A DNA stretch of 64,000 nt from Rheum nobile (lineage: Eukaryota; Streptophyta; Magnoliopsida; Caryophyllales; Polygonaceae), in contig WOAB01000619.1 of the NCBI GenBank assembly GCA_027886185.1, forward strand, positions 7,812,001 through 7,876,000, read 5' to 3'. The notes beneath the pieces are model-generated. The model worked only from the letters and a program-made list of their open reading frames with translations, did not search any database and had not been told where the DNA came from. Position 1 is the stretch's first letter, and each line of letters opens with the position of its first letter. A program made the translations under genes and the position numbers. This document shows positions 11,353-23,396 of this stretch, piece by piece.

Positions 11353-11924
11353 ACAAGACCAAAAGGGTCAAATTGCTTGTGGATATGACTCACCACTCAC
11401 AATACAAGGGATCTTGGATTAACTCACCAAGAACAATGAACCTAGGCTTTGGAATCTCTCCAAGGGTTTCAACTTGAATTTTTTTATTTTAAATACAAGG
11501 TAGGTTGCCCAACGATGGCGCAATAACTAGCTTAAATACAAAGCCAAAAGTTCAACCCTAAAGCAAACCCTAATGTCTTTGAGTGGTCCCCACGCAAACT
11601 TTTGAAAACTAACCATAAAATAGCATATTATGTGAGGTGGGTCCATATGCCATCTCATGAAAATGAGAAGAAATGCACAATGGAAACTCGGATGTGATCG
11701 GATGGAGTTGATGTGTGCTTGTAGTGTCGCATTCGGCTGGCCAATGTTTGACAACGGATCCGGGTGAAACTTCAGGGGAGCTTGCAATGCTTCAAGTGAG
11801 GGTGCAACACTTGGAGCAGGCATGTGCGCTACACATGGTGCAGGCAAGGATGGTCTTGTCGTAGCCTTGGGTGCGCTTGGGTAGGGCATGAGTGCGTCGT
11901 GGTTTACCCTGGGCATGATCACAT
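11353..11924. other. LTR-like DNA continuing after the inserted element
   Basis: This continues the sequence interrupted at 454, with 'gtggatatgactcaccactc' phrases shared with the LTRs at 50290-52606. No convincing gene. A minus-strand ORF over 11527-12006 runs into the copia RNase H on the other strand and looks like chance. Confidence 0.4.
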
Positions 11925-12309
11925 CATCTTGTCTCTTGAAGATCAATAAAACAAATTTTGGTTTCTCTCTCAACCGCTGAAGCTGAGCATGTGGCCACCG
12001 TTGCATGTTGTGCCTAGGTATTGTGGCTTAATCAATAACTCGAGGACTATGGTATGTCTTAGCATTGTTCCCATCATGTGTGATAATACTAGTGCTACTA
12101 ACATTTTAAAAAATCTAGTGCATCATTCTCGTACCAAGCATATTGATATTCCTCACCACTTTCTTCATGATAATGTTGAGAAAGACTTTATCAAGATGGA
12201 TCATTGTTAGGACTAAAGATCAAGTTGATGACATTTTCACCAAAGCATTGAATAGAAAGCCTTATGAACATCTTAGGATGATTCTAGGCATGATCTCTTT
12301 GAATTGAGC
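11925..12309 (+). pseudogene. Ty1/copia RNase H C-terminal remnant
   Basis: In one frame the text reads VSLSTAEAEHVA, then a stop TAG at 12015-12017, then a block with MCDNTSATNILKNLVHHSRT and KHIDIPHHFLHDNVEK. After a small frameshift near 12200 come RTKDQVDDIFTKALNRKPYEHLR and ILGMISLN with a stop. This order (STAEAE, CDNTSA, HSRTKHIDI, FTKAL) is the end of Ty1/copia pol. Upstream domains are missing, so only the 3' part of the element remains. Confidence 0.88.
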
Positions 12310-13029
12310 TAGTCTCGGTCCACTATTCCCTTGATGATTGACTAATTGGATCATATTTAAACAAGGAACAATGCATTAGTTGCTTATTACTTGATAAATT
12401 CTCATTCATGAAGATTTGCTATGTGTTTTATGCTTCATTGTTTCATTAAATCTTGCAAAGTGACTTTGATGATTGTTAGATTCTTTAACAAAGCATGTGA
12501 ACATATTTTTTGAGACCAACACAACCAACTTGATCTATTGAACCCTCGTTATAAGCCAAAATGATAGTTGGTTATTACGCCTACCCTTAAGCCTTGATCC
12601 ATGTAAACGTTTCCTATGATCTTTCTATTTATATGCCAATTTTATTAGATTTAGTTATTTGGATCTTTGTCTTTCCCACCATGAATTATTTGTTTGGATG
12701 TGCTATGTTATGCTTTTAATCCCTATGTTATCCAACCGGCTCTTTATATTCCACTCATGATAACTGGTGAAAGAGAACAAGGCGTATTGTGCTCAGGGGG
12801 AACATATGTGAGGAATAAATATGAGAACATTAAGATAAGCTACCAGGTGAACGTTGCTTAACGGCTAGGGAAAATTGAATGTGAGTTGACGCCTCTACAA
12901 AAAGGAACGGTGAGCGCAAGAAAATAGATAAAAAGTAGTCGTTACCCTGGGGAAAGAAAATCTTAATGGAGAAGATTTCGGCTGAAGAAAATTAGTTTTA
13001 GTAAGTGCATAATTTGGAAAGATTTTCTC
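12310..13029 (+). other. Copia region between pol and the env-like ORF
   Basis: AT-rich non-coding stretch. A purine run at about 12794-12803 (cagggggaac) resembles a polypurine tract. In Sireviruses a non-coding gap with purine tracts separates pol from the env-like gene, so this fits that layout. No ORF supported. Confidence 0.45.
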
Positions 13030-13890
13030 TTGATATACCCTAGTCCTAATCCCCTCTATATAAGCATAACTTTCCCAACCTTAATGTCCACCGATTTCTC
13101 TCAACTCTTTTGCAATATCTCTTGCAATCTCTCTTGCTCTCTCACTTCTTGCTCTCAACCTCACCAACCCTCTCCTCTACCAACACCAATTCTCCAACAC
13201 CAACATCGACGCCACCCTCAAAAGTCTCTCTCTGAGACTAAGCTAGCCAACCTAATTGCCAAGGCCCAAGCTAAGAAAGTTTGACTTACCCCCTCCTCCA
13301 AACCCTCGGAAGCCAATCATCCACCCCATGTGTCATCATCATAGCCAATGAGGCGGTGACATTAGTGGAAGCTACTCTAGAGGAGGAGACAATGACGGAG
13401 AAGGCAAAGGAGAAGGGAAAAGAAAAGGAATCCTTGCCCCAAGTAGAGGAAGAGTTTGGAGAATCAGATGAGAACAAGTCACCATATAAGAAGGCCGATC
13501 AAGAAGCTTCCTCTACGTTCTAGAAATCTAGAAGATGAACAACATATGGAGGAGCTAAAAAAACTTGGGTGGTAAGCCTCTCGCCACCGTTCCCGTAGAG
13601 AGACACAAGAGAAAACGACATGTCATCTCTAGGGACGATGAAGGCAATGAAGGAGGTGATGATGAATAAGAAGAAGAGGATGAGGATGAGTGCAAGATCG
13701 TCAAGGAAACTCGGGCATCCGATGAACTCCAACGCCAAGCCATTCTGCCGTTAGCGAGACTGCTCCGCTCAAAGGGCGTTTGAAGTCTGCCACCAAGCCC
13801 GCAAAGATAATGGCAAAGCTTGAAGAAGGTTTCTTTGCACCGCCGATAAAAGAAGGCAAAAGGGTGATTTCTGCCTCATGTCATTTTTAA
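13030..13890 (+). pseudogene. Env-like ORF remnant of a Sirevirus-type copia element
   Basis: Short overlapping open stretches appear to be broken pieces of one protein. The first has a Ser/Pro/Gln-rich N-terminus ending in KSLSETKLANLIAKAQAKK. Next comes an acidic/Lys-rich part (TEKAKEKGKEKESLPQVEEE). Then, in another frame, a basic stretch around ERHKRKRHVISRDDEGNEGG. Position after copia RNase H and a charged low-complexity composition match Sirevirus env-like genes. No membrane segment or signal peptide is visible. Several frameshifts and stops are present. Confidence 0.5.
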
Positions 13891-14042
13891 GAAGTTTTTG
13901 AAGAATCAGAAGCTGAGGAGTTGTGGAAACTCATCACAATCGAAGGTTGGGATCGTGTATGCGCTTTCAAGGTGGCGATGAATGTGCAATAGGTTAGAGA
14001 ATTATATCGTAACTTTGAGGCCACCAATACTAGTTCTCCTTT

Positions 14043-14399
14043 GTGGATGATGACACGGCGATAAGAACAGTATCGATCTCCTTCACCAACAACACCATTG
14101 CAAGGATGCTCAATGTTCCCTCTAAGGGTTTTTTTTTTGAATTTCCAACTAGGAACCCCCTCGAAGATCAAAAAGCAAAAAGTGTCAAGCGAGTGTTTGA
14201 AAAGGAACTGACTACCTACTCCACGTCCGACCTCACTCTGGTAGGTCTCTTATCTCATCAATATTGGAACAAGGAAATTGTTCCTCGCCAAGAAAAGGGG
14301 AACACCATCATTGGTATGGACATCCTTCTACTAAACAAGTTTCTGAATAAGGAGAAGATTGATCTCCCAAGGGTGATAATCCAACACATGGGGAAGTGA
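14043..14399 (+). pseudogene. Plant transposon-protein domain, tandem unit 1
   Basis: A 118-codon open stretch, the best preserved of the four. It reads TAIRTVSISFTNNTIARMLN, then a run of Phe where others have RFLEF, then LTTYSTSDLTLVGLLSHQYW and DLPRVIIQHMGK. Upstream in another phase is VREL-YRNFEA, which belongs to the same domain after a stop (caatag near 13988). Without a start or intact frame I treat it as a remnant. Confidence 0.6.
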
Positions 14400-16198
14400 A
14401 ATGAAAAAATCATTCCCTACCCTATCAGAGATTGTGAGGTTGTCACTTGAGAGGGGATAATAATGCTGAAAGTGAGGTGGTCGTGGGCTCTGATTTGGAT
14501 GTTGTCAACATCTTCAAGATAAAGTATCAGGGAGACGATAAAGGAACATTGCCCAGATTGTCATCATCGAAGAAGGAAGTTGGAGAAGGATCTTCAATAG
14601 ATGGATGTCTAAACCACTAAATTCTAGAGGAGGTAGTCAAGTTGAACGCCAAGGCTGATCTGTTACTTGATTTTCTCCTATATAGACAAGAAGTTAAGGA
14701 AATGCACCCAAAAACCTGAGTGGAACACCTTTTATTGTTCCCTAGCTTATATAATCTTTTCTTTTATGCTTTTCGTGTCTTTAAGCTTTTGTGTTCTGTT
14801 TTCTATGATTTTACATGTTTCTATGTTTCATTGCAATCTTAGTGTAATCAATTTCTTATCATATCTAATGAAGTATTATTTTGATAATAATATGCAACTT
14901 TGTGCCCTGGTTCTTGTTTAGAAATGATCCGTTGATGATTCCAAAAGGGGGAAGTATGGAAAATCGGGAGATGATCTCGATTCAAGAAAGGTAATAGTCT
15001 TGTTGTTCCATACTTTTAAATTATTGAATAACACGTTTGAAGGTTGGGAACGTGGCTTTCAAGGTGGCAATGAATCTGGAACATGTCAGAGAATTCTATC
15101 ATAACTTTGAGGCCACCAAGACCAGTTCTCCTTCACCAACAACACCACCACAAAGATGCTCAATGTTCCCTCCGAGAGGTTTTTAGAATTTCCAACCGGG
15201 AACCCCCCTCAAAGATCAGAAAACTAAAAGTGTCAAGCGAGTGTTTGGCAAGGAACTGTCTACCTACTCCACCTCTGACCTTACTCTAATAGGTCGCTTA
15301 GCTCATCAATACTTGATCAAGGCATTAATTGTTCCTCGCCAAGAAATAAGAATACCATTGGTGTGGACATTCTTCTGCTAAACAAGTTTCTGAATGAGGA
15401 GAAGATTGATCTCCCAAGGGTGATAATCCAACACATGGGGAAGTCCATAGGGAAATACCATTCCCTATCGTATTCGGAGATTGTGAGGCTGTTACTTGAG
15501 AGGGGATAGCTTTACAAAGCTGAAAGTGAGGTGCTCTTGGGCTCTGATTTGGAGATTGCCAACATATCCGAGATAAAGTATCAGGGAGACGATAAAGGAA
15601 CAATGCCCAGATTGTCTTCATCGAAAGAGGAAGTTGGAGAAGTATCTTCAAGAGATGGAAGTCTTAACCACTGAATTCTAGAAGAGTTAGTCAAGTTGAA
15701 CGCCAAGGATGATCTGTTACTTGATTTTCTCCTAAATAGACAAGAATTTATAGGAACATGCCTAGAAATCTGAGTGGAACCCCTTTTATGGTTCCCTAGC
15801 TTATATTATCTTTTCTTTTGTACTTTTCATGTCTGTATTCATTTGTGTTATGTTTTCTATGATTTGTTTTTTGTTTCTATGTTATATTTCCAGTCTTAGT
15901 GTAATCAATTTCTTATCATATCTAATGAAGTATTATTTTGATAATAATAATCTTTAATTTTGTGTCCATGTTCTTGTTTAAAATTGATCATTTGATGATG
16001 CCAAAAGGGGGAAGTGGGGAATATTATGAGACGATCTCGATTCAAGGAAGGTAACAGTCTCAGTGTTCCATACTTCTAAATTATTGAATAACACGTTTGA
16101 AGGATAGGAATGTGTATGCGTTTTCAAGGTGGTAGTGAATGTGGAATAGGTCAGAGAATTCTATCAAGACTTAAGGCCACCAAGATTACTTCTCCTTT

Positions 16199-16558
16199 GT
16201 GGTTGATGACAAGATGATAAGAACAATATCGATATCCTTTAGGAACAACACCATCGCAAGGATCCTCAATGCTCCCTCCGTGAGGTTTTTAGAATTTCCA
16301 AGTGGGACCCCCCTCAAAGATAAAAAAACTAAAAGTGTTAAGCGAGTGTTTGGCAAGGAACTGTCTACCTACTCCACCTCCGACCTCGCTCTGGTAGGTC
16401 GCTTAGCTCATCAATACTTTATCAAGGCAATTATTCCTCGCCAAGAAAAGATGAACACCATCATTAGTGTGGACATTCTTCTTCTAAGCAATTTTCCGAA
16501 TGGGGAGAAGATTGATCTCCCAAGGGTGATAATCAGGAACATGGGGAAGTGCACATGA
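16199..16558 (+). pseudogene. Plant transposon-protein domain, tandem unit 3
   Basis: A 119-codon open stretch aligned with unit 1: MIRTISISFRNNTIARILN, RFLEF, STYSTSDLALVGRLAHQYF, then DLPRVIIRNMGK. Units 2 (about 15100-15450) and 4 (about 17290-17670) hold the same block with frameshifts. The unit 4 open stretch is 17221-17502. Confidence 0.6.
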
Positions 16559-18483
16559 AAAAAATCATTCCCTACCGTATCCAGAGATTGTGAGGTTGTT
16601 ACTTGAGAGGGAATAGCTTTACAAATACGAAAGTAAGGTGGTCTAGGGCTCTGATTTGGAGGTTGTCAACATCTCCAAGTTGAAGTATCAGGCAGAGGAT
16701 AAAAAAAACATTGCCCAAATTGTCCTCATCGAAGAAGGAAGTTGGAGAAGGATCTTCAAGAGATGGCAGTCTTAACCATTGAATTCTAGAGGAGTTAGTC
16801 AAGTTGAACGCCAAGGTTGATATGTTACTTGATTTTCTCCTAGATAGACAAGAAGTTAAGGGAATGGACCCAGAAACCTGAGTGGAACCCCTTTTATTGT
16901 TACCTTGCTTATTATATCTTTTCTTTTGTGCTTTTCATGTCCTTTATGCTTTGTTTTTTGTTTTTATTATCTTCTTTGTTTCTGTGTTATATTTCCACTC
17001 TTAGTGTAATCAATTTCTTATCATATCTAATGAAGTATTATTATGATAATAATATGCAACTTTGTGCCCTAGTTCATGTTTAAAACTGATCCTTTGATGA
17101 TGATGCCAAAATGGGCAAGTGGGGAAAATTGTGAGATGATCTCGATTCAAGGAAGGTAACAGTCTCGTTGTTCCAAACTTTTAAATTATTGAATAACGCG
17201 ATCGAAGGCTGCGAACGTGTATGTGTTGTCAAGGTGGCGGTGAATATGGAACAAGTCATAGAATTCTATCAGAACTTTGGGGCCACCAAGACCAGTTCTC
17301 GTTTGTGGATGATGACACGACGATAAGAACAATATCGATCTCCTTCACCAACAGCACCATCGCAAGGATGCTCAATGTTCCCTCCGAGAGGTTTTTAGAA
17401 TTCCTAACCGGGAACCCCCTCAAAGATCAGAAAGCTAAAAGTGTCAAGCGGGTTTTGGCAAGGAACTGTCTACCTACTCCACCTCTGACCTCACTTTGGT
17501 AGGTCATTTAGCTCATCAATACTTGATAAATGAAATTGTTCCTCGCCAAGAAAAGAGGAACACCATCATTGGTGTGGACATTCTTCTATTAAACAAGTTT
17601 CAGAATGAGGAGAATATTGATCTCCCAAGGGTGATAATCCAACACATGGGGAAGTGCACATGAAAATTATCATTCCCTACCCTATCTGGACATTGTGAGG
17701 CTGTTACTTGAGAGTGAATAGCTTTACAAAGCTGAAAGTGAGGTGGTCTTGGGCTTTGATTTGTAGGTTGTCAACTTCTCCAAGATGAAGTATCTGGGAG
17801 ACGATAAAGGAACACTACCCAGATTGTCCTCATCGAAGAAGGAAGTTGGAGAAGGATCTTCAAGAGATGGAAGTCTTAACCATTGAATTCTAGAGGAGTT
17901 AGTCAAGTTGAACACCAAGGTTGATCTGTTACTTGATTCTCTCCTAGATAGACAAGAAGTTAAAGGAACGGACCTAGAAACCTAAGTGGAACCCTTTTTA
18001 TTGTTCCCTCGCTTATATTATCTTTTCTTTTGTGCTTTTCATGTCTTTATGCTTTTCTGTTTTGTTTTCTATGTTTTTCTTTGTTTCTATGTTATATTTC
18101 CAGTCTTAGTGCAATTAAATTCTTATCATATCTAATTAAGTATTATTTTGATACTAATTTGCAACTTTGTTCTTTGGTTCTTGTTTAAAATTGATCCTTT
18201 GATGATGCCAAAAGGGAGAAGTATGGAAAATCGTGAGATGATATCGATTCAAGGAAGGTAACAATCTTGTTTTTCCATACTTTTAATTTTTTTAATAACA
18301 TTATTAGTTAGGAGGAATTAGTTTGGAACTTGAGATAAGTTCTAATATATCTATCTAAGGGGGAACTTTCCTGGAAAACTTTGGGAACATTGAAAATTTT
18401 GAGCTAGAATGCATATTGATAAATGTTGATTGACTCTAGACTTATATGTTTCATGGACAATTTTGATATGGGTTTGTCATCAT

Positions 18484-18497
18484 CAAAAAGGAGAAAA
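18484..18497 (+). other. Candidate polypurine tract of the copia element
   Basis: The bases caaaaaggagaaaa directly precede ttattggaacaatg. Sirevirus and Tork-type elements commonly have a CATCAAAAAGGGGGAGA-like run just before an LTR starting with TTGGAAC-like sequence, so I place the 3' LTR start just after it. Confidence 0.5.
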
Positions 18498-18499
18498 TT

Positions 18500-20777
18500 A
18501 TTGGAACAATGTCATTCCTTCTTATTTTGATGATGATAACACTATTATCAGGTTGATTAAACAAATTTAGGAACAATGGAAACCAATAAGAGCAAAACAG
18601 AGACGTAGAGGAACAAAGAGTCAACAAGGGAACATAGGCGCTACACAAGAATGAAGAAATGTAGATGTGCAGTCTATGAAGAGGAAAGAAGGAAACAACG
18701 TTGAGGAACGAACTAAAGAGTCGTTGAGAACTTCATATGTGACTGTCAGTTATAAAAAGAAGATCTTTTGAAGACTTGGGCAACAAGGATTCAAAGAGAT
18801 AGAGTTTTGACCAAGTCTTAGCCATGCCAGATAATATCTTTGTTATAAGATAATGTACCCTTTCTTGTACACTCAGAGTTCCCTAAACTCGTGAGCACTT
18901 GAGCCAAGATACCATCATGCCCACACATGGCTCAATCTACAAGCTCTAGTCCATGAGAGAGGAAACGAAAAACTACGGGACTAATTTCCCTACAAGGAAT
19001 ACGTTTCCCTTAAAGGACACTTCCCTTAAAGGACTCATTTCCAAAAGTATTTTAATTTCTACTTCCACTAGTTTTGTACCGCTCATATTGAACCAACTAG
19101 ACAAACAACATCTAACTTGATGCCACCACATTGGTACTTTCTTTTTCTTATTAACAAACAAATTGCTATTGGCCTTATTTCCCTTAAGGAAATATAAGTA
19201 TCACGTAAATGTTTGATCAAGTGGGAACTATGCTCAAATGCATATGTCCATACACATGAGATAACCCATCTCATTCACCATTGACCTTTTTCAAAAGACA
19301 ATAATTGTGTCTTATAGTTTTCACTTAAGGTCCTATGATCATACTCTCAAATTTGAGTAGATTTTCATCCTCAGTTCTCTAGACAAGTAAACTTAGAGTC
19401 ACAAACTGGAGAATTTTTCCTTCTTGCTCTCGCATTACTACGCAACACGTGACATTCTTTCTTGAAGAATAAATCCCACATTTTGTTTCCATAAAAATTA
19501 CGAAACATGTCTTTTGGTCCAGGTGTAAGGAACTAAAGTTCGACCAAAATTGCATCTCTTCACTTGATTATGATAAGCATCGTTCTCAAGTCGTTCAACT
19601 CAATAACATTGATCCAAAAATTCTTTGAATGCTTGACACACCTAATGATGCAATCAACACCTATCTAGCCCAAGGTCTACCTCTTAGGCTTGGGTAGTCC
19701 TTTGACCGCCCTAGATCCAAACTGGATTAACTCAAGTTTAATATTTAAACAAATTCAAATTGGATAATCTTGTTCTTTATGAAAAACCCTATTCTAATAA
19801 TAAAAAAAAAGGACTTGGTTCACTTTAGGCAACAATCGCTTTCCTTATGGGAATACGATTCATTACAAGGAACTTATTTTCCTCCATGGGATATAATTGC
19901 CATAATTTGTTACATATACCAAGTAAGGAACATGGATTATACCATATTTTCAAGGACTTATTTCTCTTTCACATACCATTATGTTGCCAAGTTTGAAAAA
20001 GACACATTCACCTTCTTTAATAAACTATAATGTTGTCACGTGTGAAAACACGTACGACATGTACATTTCCCATCATTGTTGGTATACAACATTATTTATA
20101 AAACCTCGATCATGTCCAACTCTTCATGATTAGCATGTCAGAAAAATATTAGATATCATCGAATAAATTAAATACAAAGCACGATTAAAAAGAAACAAGA
20201 CCAATCTACACATGAAGTATAGTAGGGTCTAAGCCGACTAATCTGTATGAAATACATTAGATTCGAATAGCCAATCTGTGAAAACAGTAGGGCCTGAACC
20301 ACTAGACCTAATAAGTAATCTGTCAAGGGAACAATAGACTTAAATTAAGCAATCTAATATCTTGTAGACATTACCCAAGTAATATGTACTAAAATATAGT
20401 TGAGTTGAAGTAAGTAATCTAGATTTAACCATGAGTAATCTATACACGAGGCATAGTAGACTCACAAGACCAGTTCCCTTCAAACCTTATTCCCTGGTAG
20501 AGAACTTAGCCCTAAATGGAACCAGTTCCTTCCACGGAACTTTCCTCATTCTTCAGCATGAAAAATGCATTGGAAATCATCCACGCAACATTCATCCCAT
20601 AATTTGTGTTATTAATGAAATCTAACCCTAGTGAAGTTTTTCATCTAGGTCTCAAGATCTAAACGCTTTGGTTGAGTCTCTTCAAACTCTTGCACTCTTA
20701 ACCATGAATCCTCATGATCAATCTATGCTCATAAATCTTATGGTTATAAGATAACATAAACTATCATATGTAGAAAC
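18500..20777 (+). repeat. Probable 3' LTR of the copia element, first half
   Basis: No coding sequence seen. Phrases with aaggaac / gggaac / ttcccttaaagga recur (for example 18998-19045, 19830-19880, 20480-20545) and continue after the solo LTR in 23397-25347, so both halves seem to be one long LTR. The end of this LTR is not clear. Confidence 0.4.
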
Positions 20778-23391
20778 TGTAATAACCCTCATTTATACAT
20801 AAGGGTATAAGTGTAATATTTTATTAATAAAGAGTGTGACAATTATTAATTTATTTCTAAAAGTGGAAATAAATTAATAAATTTCTTACCATAAGAATGT
20901 TATGTCTGTAAGTCATGATTTATTGAAATTTACTTTAACATTATGTTAATTTTAATTTAAATAAACTTATCAATTTAACATAAATTATTTAAGTTTAGAT
21001 TAACAAAATTTTGATTAAGATTTAAATCTGGTTAAATTTATTAAAAAAAGTGATTTAAGCTTAGAACTAATCTACATTAATTTTTCTTTCATCTTAAATT
21101 TGGGTTAAAATGAATATATAAACTTAGGATAATATTATAAATAAGTTTGGGTAACTTTTATAATTTTTGAAAATTAAAGTAAGAGTATTTTTGCCACAAC
21201 TTGAAAAGTTGGGCAAATATTTGTAATTAGGCCAAAACTGTGGGGCCATGATTGCAAAAGGGGGCATTTTGTTCAACATTTCAACCTCTGCTAAACGCAT
21301 GCACAGCCGAGCATTTCCATGGCCGGTTTCGACTCGTTTCTTGTGCATTAAACTCAATTAATAAGTGTATGGGCAAAAATTCCAGGAATTTATCCAGGAA
21401 TCAATTATATCGTTCGAATTTTGCGAATTGAATTCTAATTTTTTTTCGGTTACATCCAATTGAAATGGGAGGCGATTTTTGCGGGATTGTATGGAGGACA
21501 TTATATGGCTAATTAAGATTACTTAGTAATAATTTGGGTAATTAAGATTACTTAGTGATAATTAATCTTCATTATATGGCTAATTAAGATTACTTAGTGA
21601 TAATTTGGGTTGATTTAATTTTATTAATATTAAAATAAAATTAAACTTAATATTTATGGTATTATCTTAGGTTGTAAATTGTAAATTTTTAACATTACAA
21701 TTGGATAATATGTTGGGTTAAATAACTAATTAGTGTTGTAAATATATTAAATAATTATTTTATTTATAATATGATTATTTAGAATATACGACTAAAGGAT
21801 TTTTAGTATCGAATAAATAATCGATATATTGTATAGCCTCGAGAATTAGTTTATTTAGATTTAAATAAATCCAATTAGAAATCGACACGAGTAAAGTTCA
21901 ATTTTCCGTTTATGAATAAATTATCTAATTATAATTTATTTTTGTGTGAATTGGGTATGTCTTGGAATCGCTATTGGGAACGGAAACGAACCAGGAATCC
22001 AGTTTGTTGGTTCTAAGCGACTTTCTTTCGTACGACGTTATGCCGTTCAATCGACATCTTAATCTGAGGCAAGTGGCGGTTCACTCTTGCATTTATTCTA
22101 TATTTTCCTTAATTGGCAATTAATTAATCGTTTTAATAAAATTGTGATAAATATTTCTATTTTGTGTTTGGGAACTTTTGTGTTATAATGGTGTTCAAAA
22201 ATATGAATTATATACTAGGTTGTATATATTGCTAGTAATGACCTTTATATATATGTTATTGTTATGATAGGTGCTAGTTGAACTTTGGTGTTTACTTATA
22301 TGCTTAGTTAGCACGAGTATTCGTAGGAACGCTATATACCTCGCGAGGTTTAGCTGTTTTTACATAACTTGGTATTATGAGGATTATTGCCCTAATACTT
22401 TTGTTCATGACCTACCCTTATTCGAATATAAGTGGTGGTGCACTTAGCTAGTGTCGTTATTCGGGATTCGTCTCATGATATTCTCATATAGAGATGGTGT
22501 GGATTAAAAGCTTTAACGTAAATGCACGTTTTGAAATTAAACAAATAAAGTGCTTTTATGCACATAATTAATATACTTTGGGCGAGAAGTACACTGAAAA
22601 CCGCTCGAGCTCTTGTCTAAAGTAAGTCCTCTTTCCAATCTAAATTCGCATTATGTGGTGAGGTTGGTTGAGGACCCAAATAGTCAAAGGGGTCGTTTTA
22701 AAAATATTGGTGTGTTATAATTGTAAATGTTTCCAAACAAATACATATAATTTCCATAAGACTCAGTTTCATTAGAGTCTTCTCTTGAATCTTGTCTCTT
22801 CTTATGTTTTAGTGAAAGTATAGTAGTTATATACCGTTTATCAAGTATTATTCGACAAACAAGGGTATGGCTATATATGACTACACAGAACCTCACATAA
22901 ATACCCTTGCATAGTCTTTCATTAGACTAATCAACCGTTCCTTTTCTTTGCATGGTTGGCTGGTGTCTTCCGTCCCATACGGCACATCAGTTGTTTGTCT
23001 CAAGATATCTTAAAGTAACAAATCGAAGAAGAAGACTTGTAGTTGAAGGTTGTGTTTTAAAGTAATATTTTGAAGTTATTTAGTATTAATTTAATCTTCT
23101 AAATAAATGTAATAAGTTATAATATGTAGATCACCTAGTCATATATTTAGGGTTAATATGAGGTCTTCCGCTGTAATTTCATATTGTTTTGTAAAACTAG
23201 TCTTCTCAATTTACGAGAAGAGTCTTAATAAAGGTTAAGTATATTTTTTACAAGTCTTCTACAATTTAATTTTATGTTATCAATATATATTTAAGCATTA
23301 ATTGTTCAGATTAAAGCCTAGGGCGACTTCGAACTGTAAAGTCTGAGGTCACTGGCATGTGGCACTACCGACATAAGTCGGGGGTATTACA
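20778..23391 (+). mobile_element. Solo LTR, family B, copy 1
   Basis: A 2614-bp piece starting TGTAATAACCC and ending GGGGGTATTACA, flanked by gaaac at 20773-20777 and 23392-23396. No internal region or second LTR is found, so it is a solo LTR made by recombination. It shares phrases with the Ty3 LTR on the other strand (gcaagtggcggttc, tctgtaatttc), so I infer a related Ty3 family in plus orientation. A 25-bp phrase (taattaagattacttagtgataatt) occurs three times near 21510-21610. Confidence 0.9.
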
Positions 23392-23396
23392 GAAAC

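Larger units (their letters stand above)
13941..18302 (+). repeat. Four tandem copies of an about 1.1 kb unit
   Basis: Units begin near 13941, 15040, 16100 and 17203, each opening with a variant of gaaggttggga...gtgtatg and closing with gattcaaggaaggtaacagtct and a short AT-rich tail. All four hold a decayed coding block (TIRTISISFTNNTIARMLNV, then SVKRVF, then YSTSDLALVGRLAHQY, then IIRNMGK-like ends). They also hold the same non-coding tail with a purine run ccaaaagggggaagt. The coding block resembles the putative plant transposon protein domain found in env-like ORFs of Sirevirus-type elements. Each copy has its own indels and stops. I infer unequal crossing over inside one element. Confidence 0.85.

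Noticed and set aside
11527..12006. Minus-strand ORF of 159 codons
   Set aside because: It overlaps the copia RNase H on the plus strand and has no domain; the RNase H match explains the sequence better.
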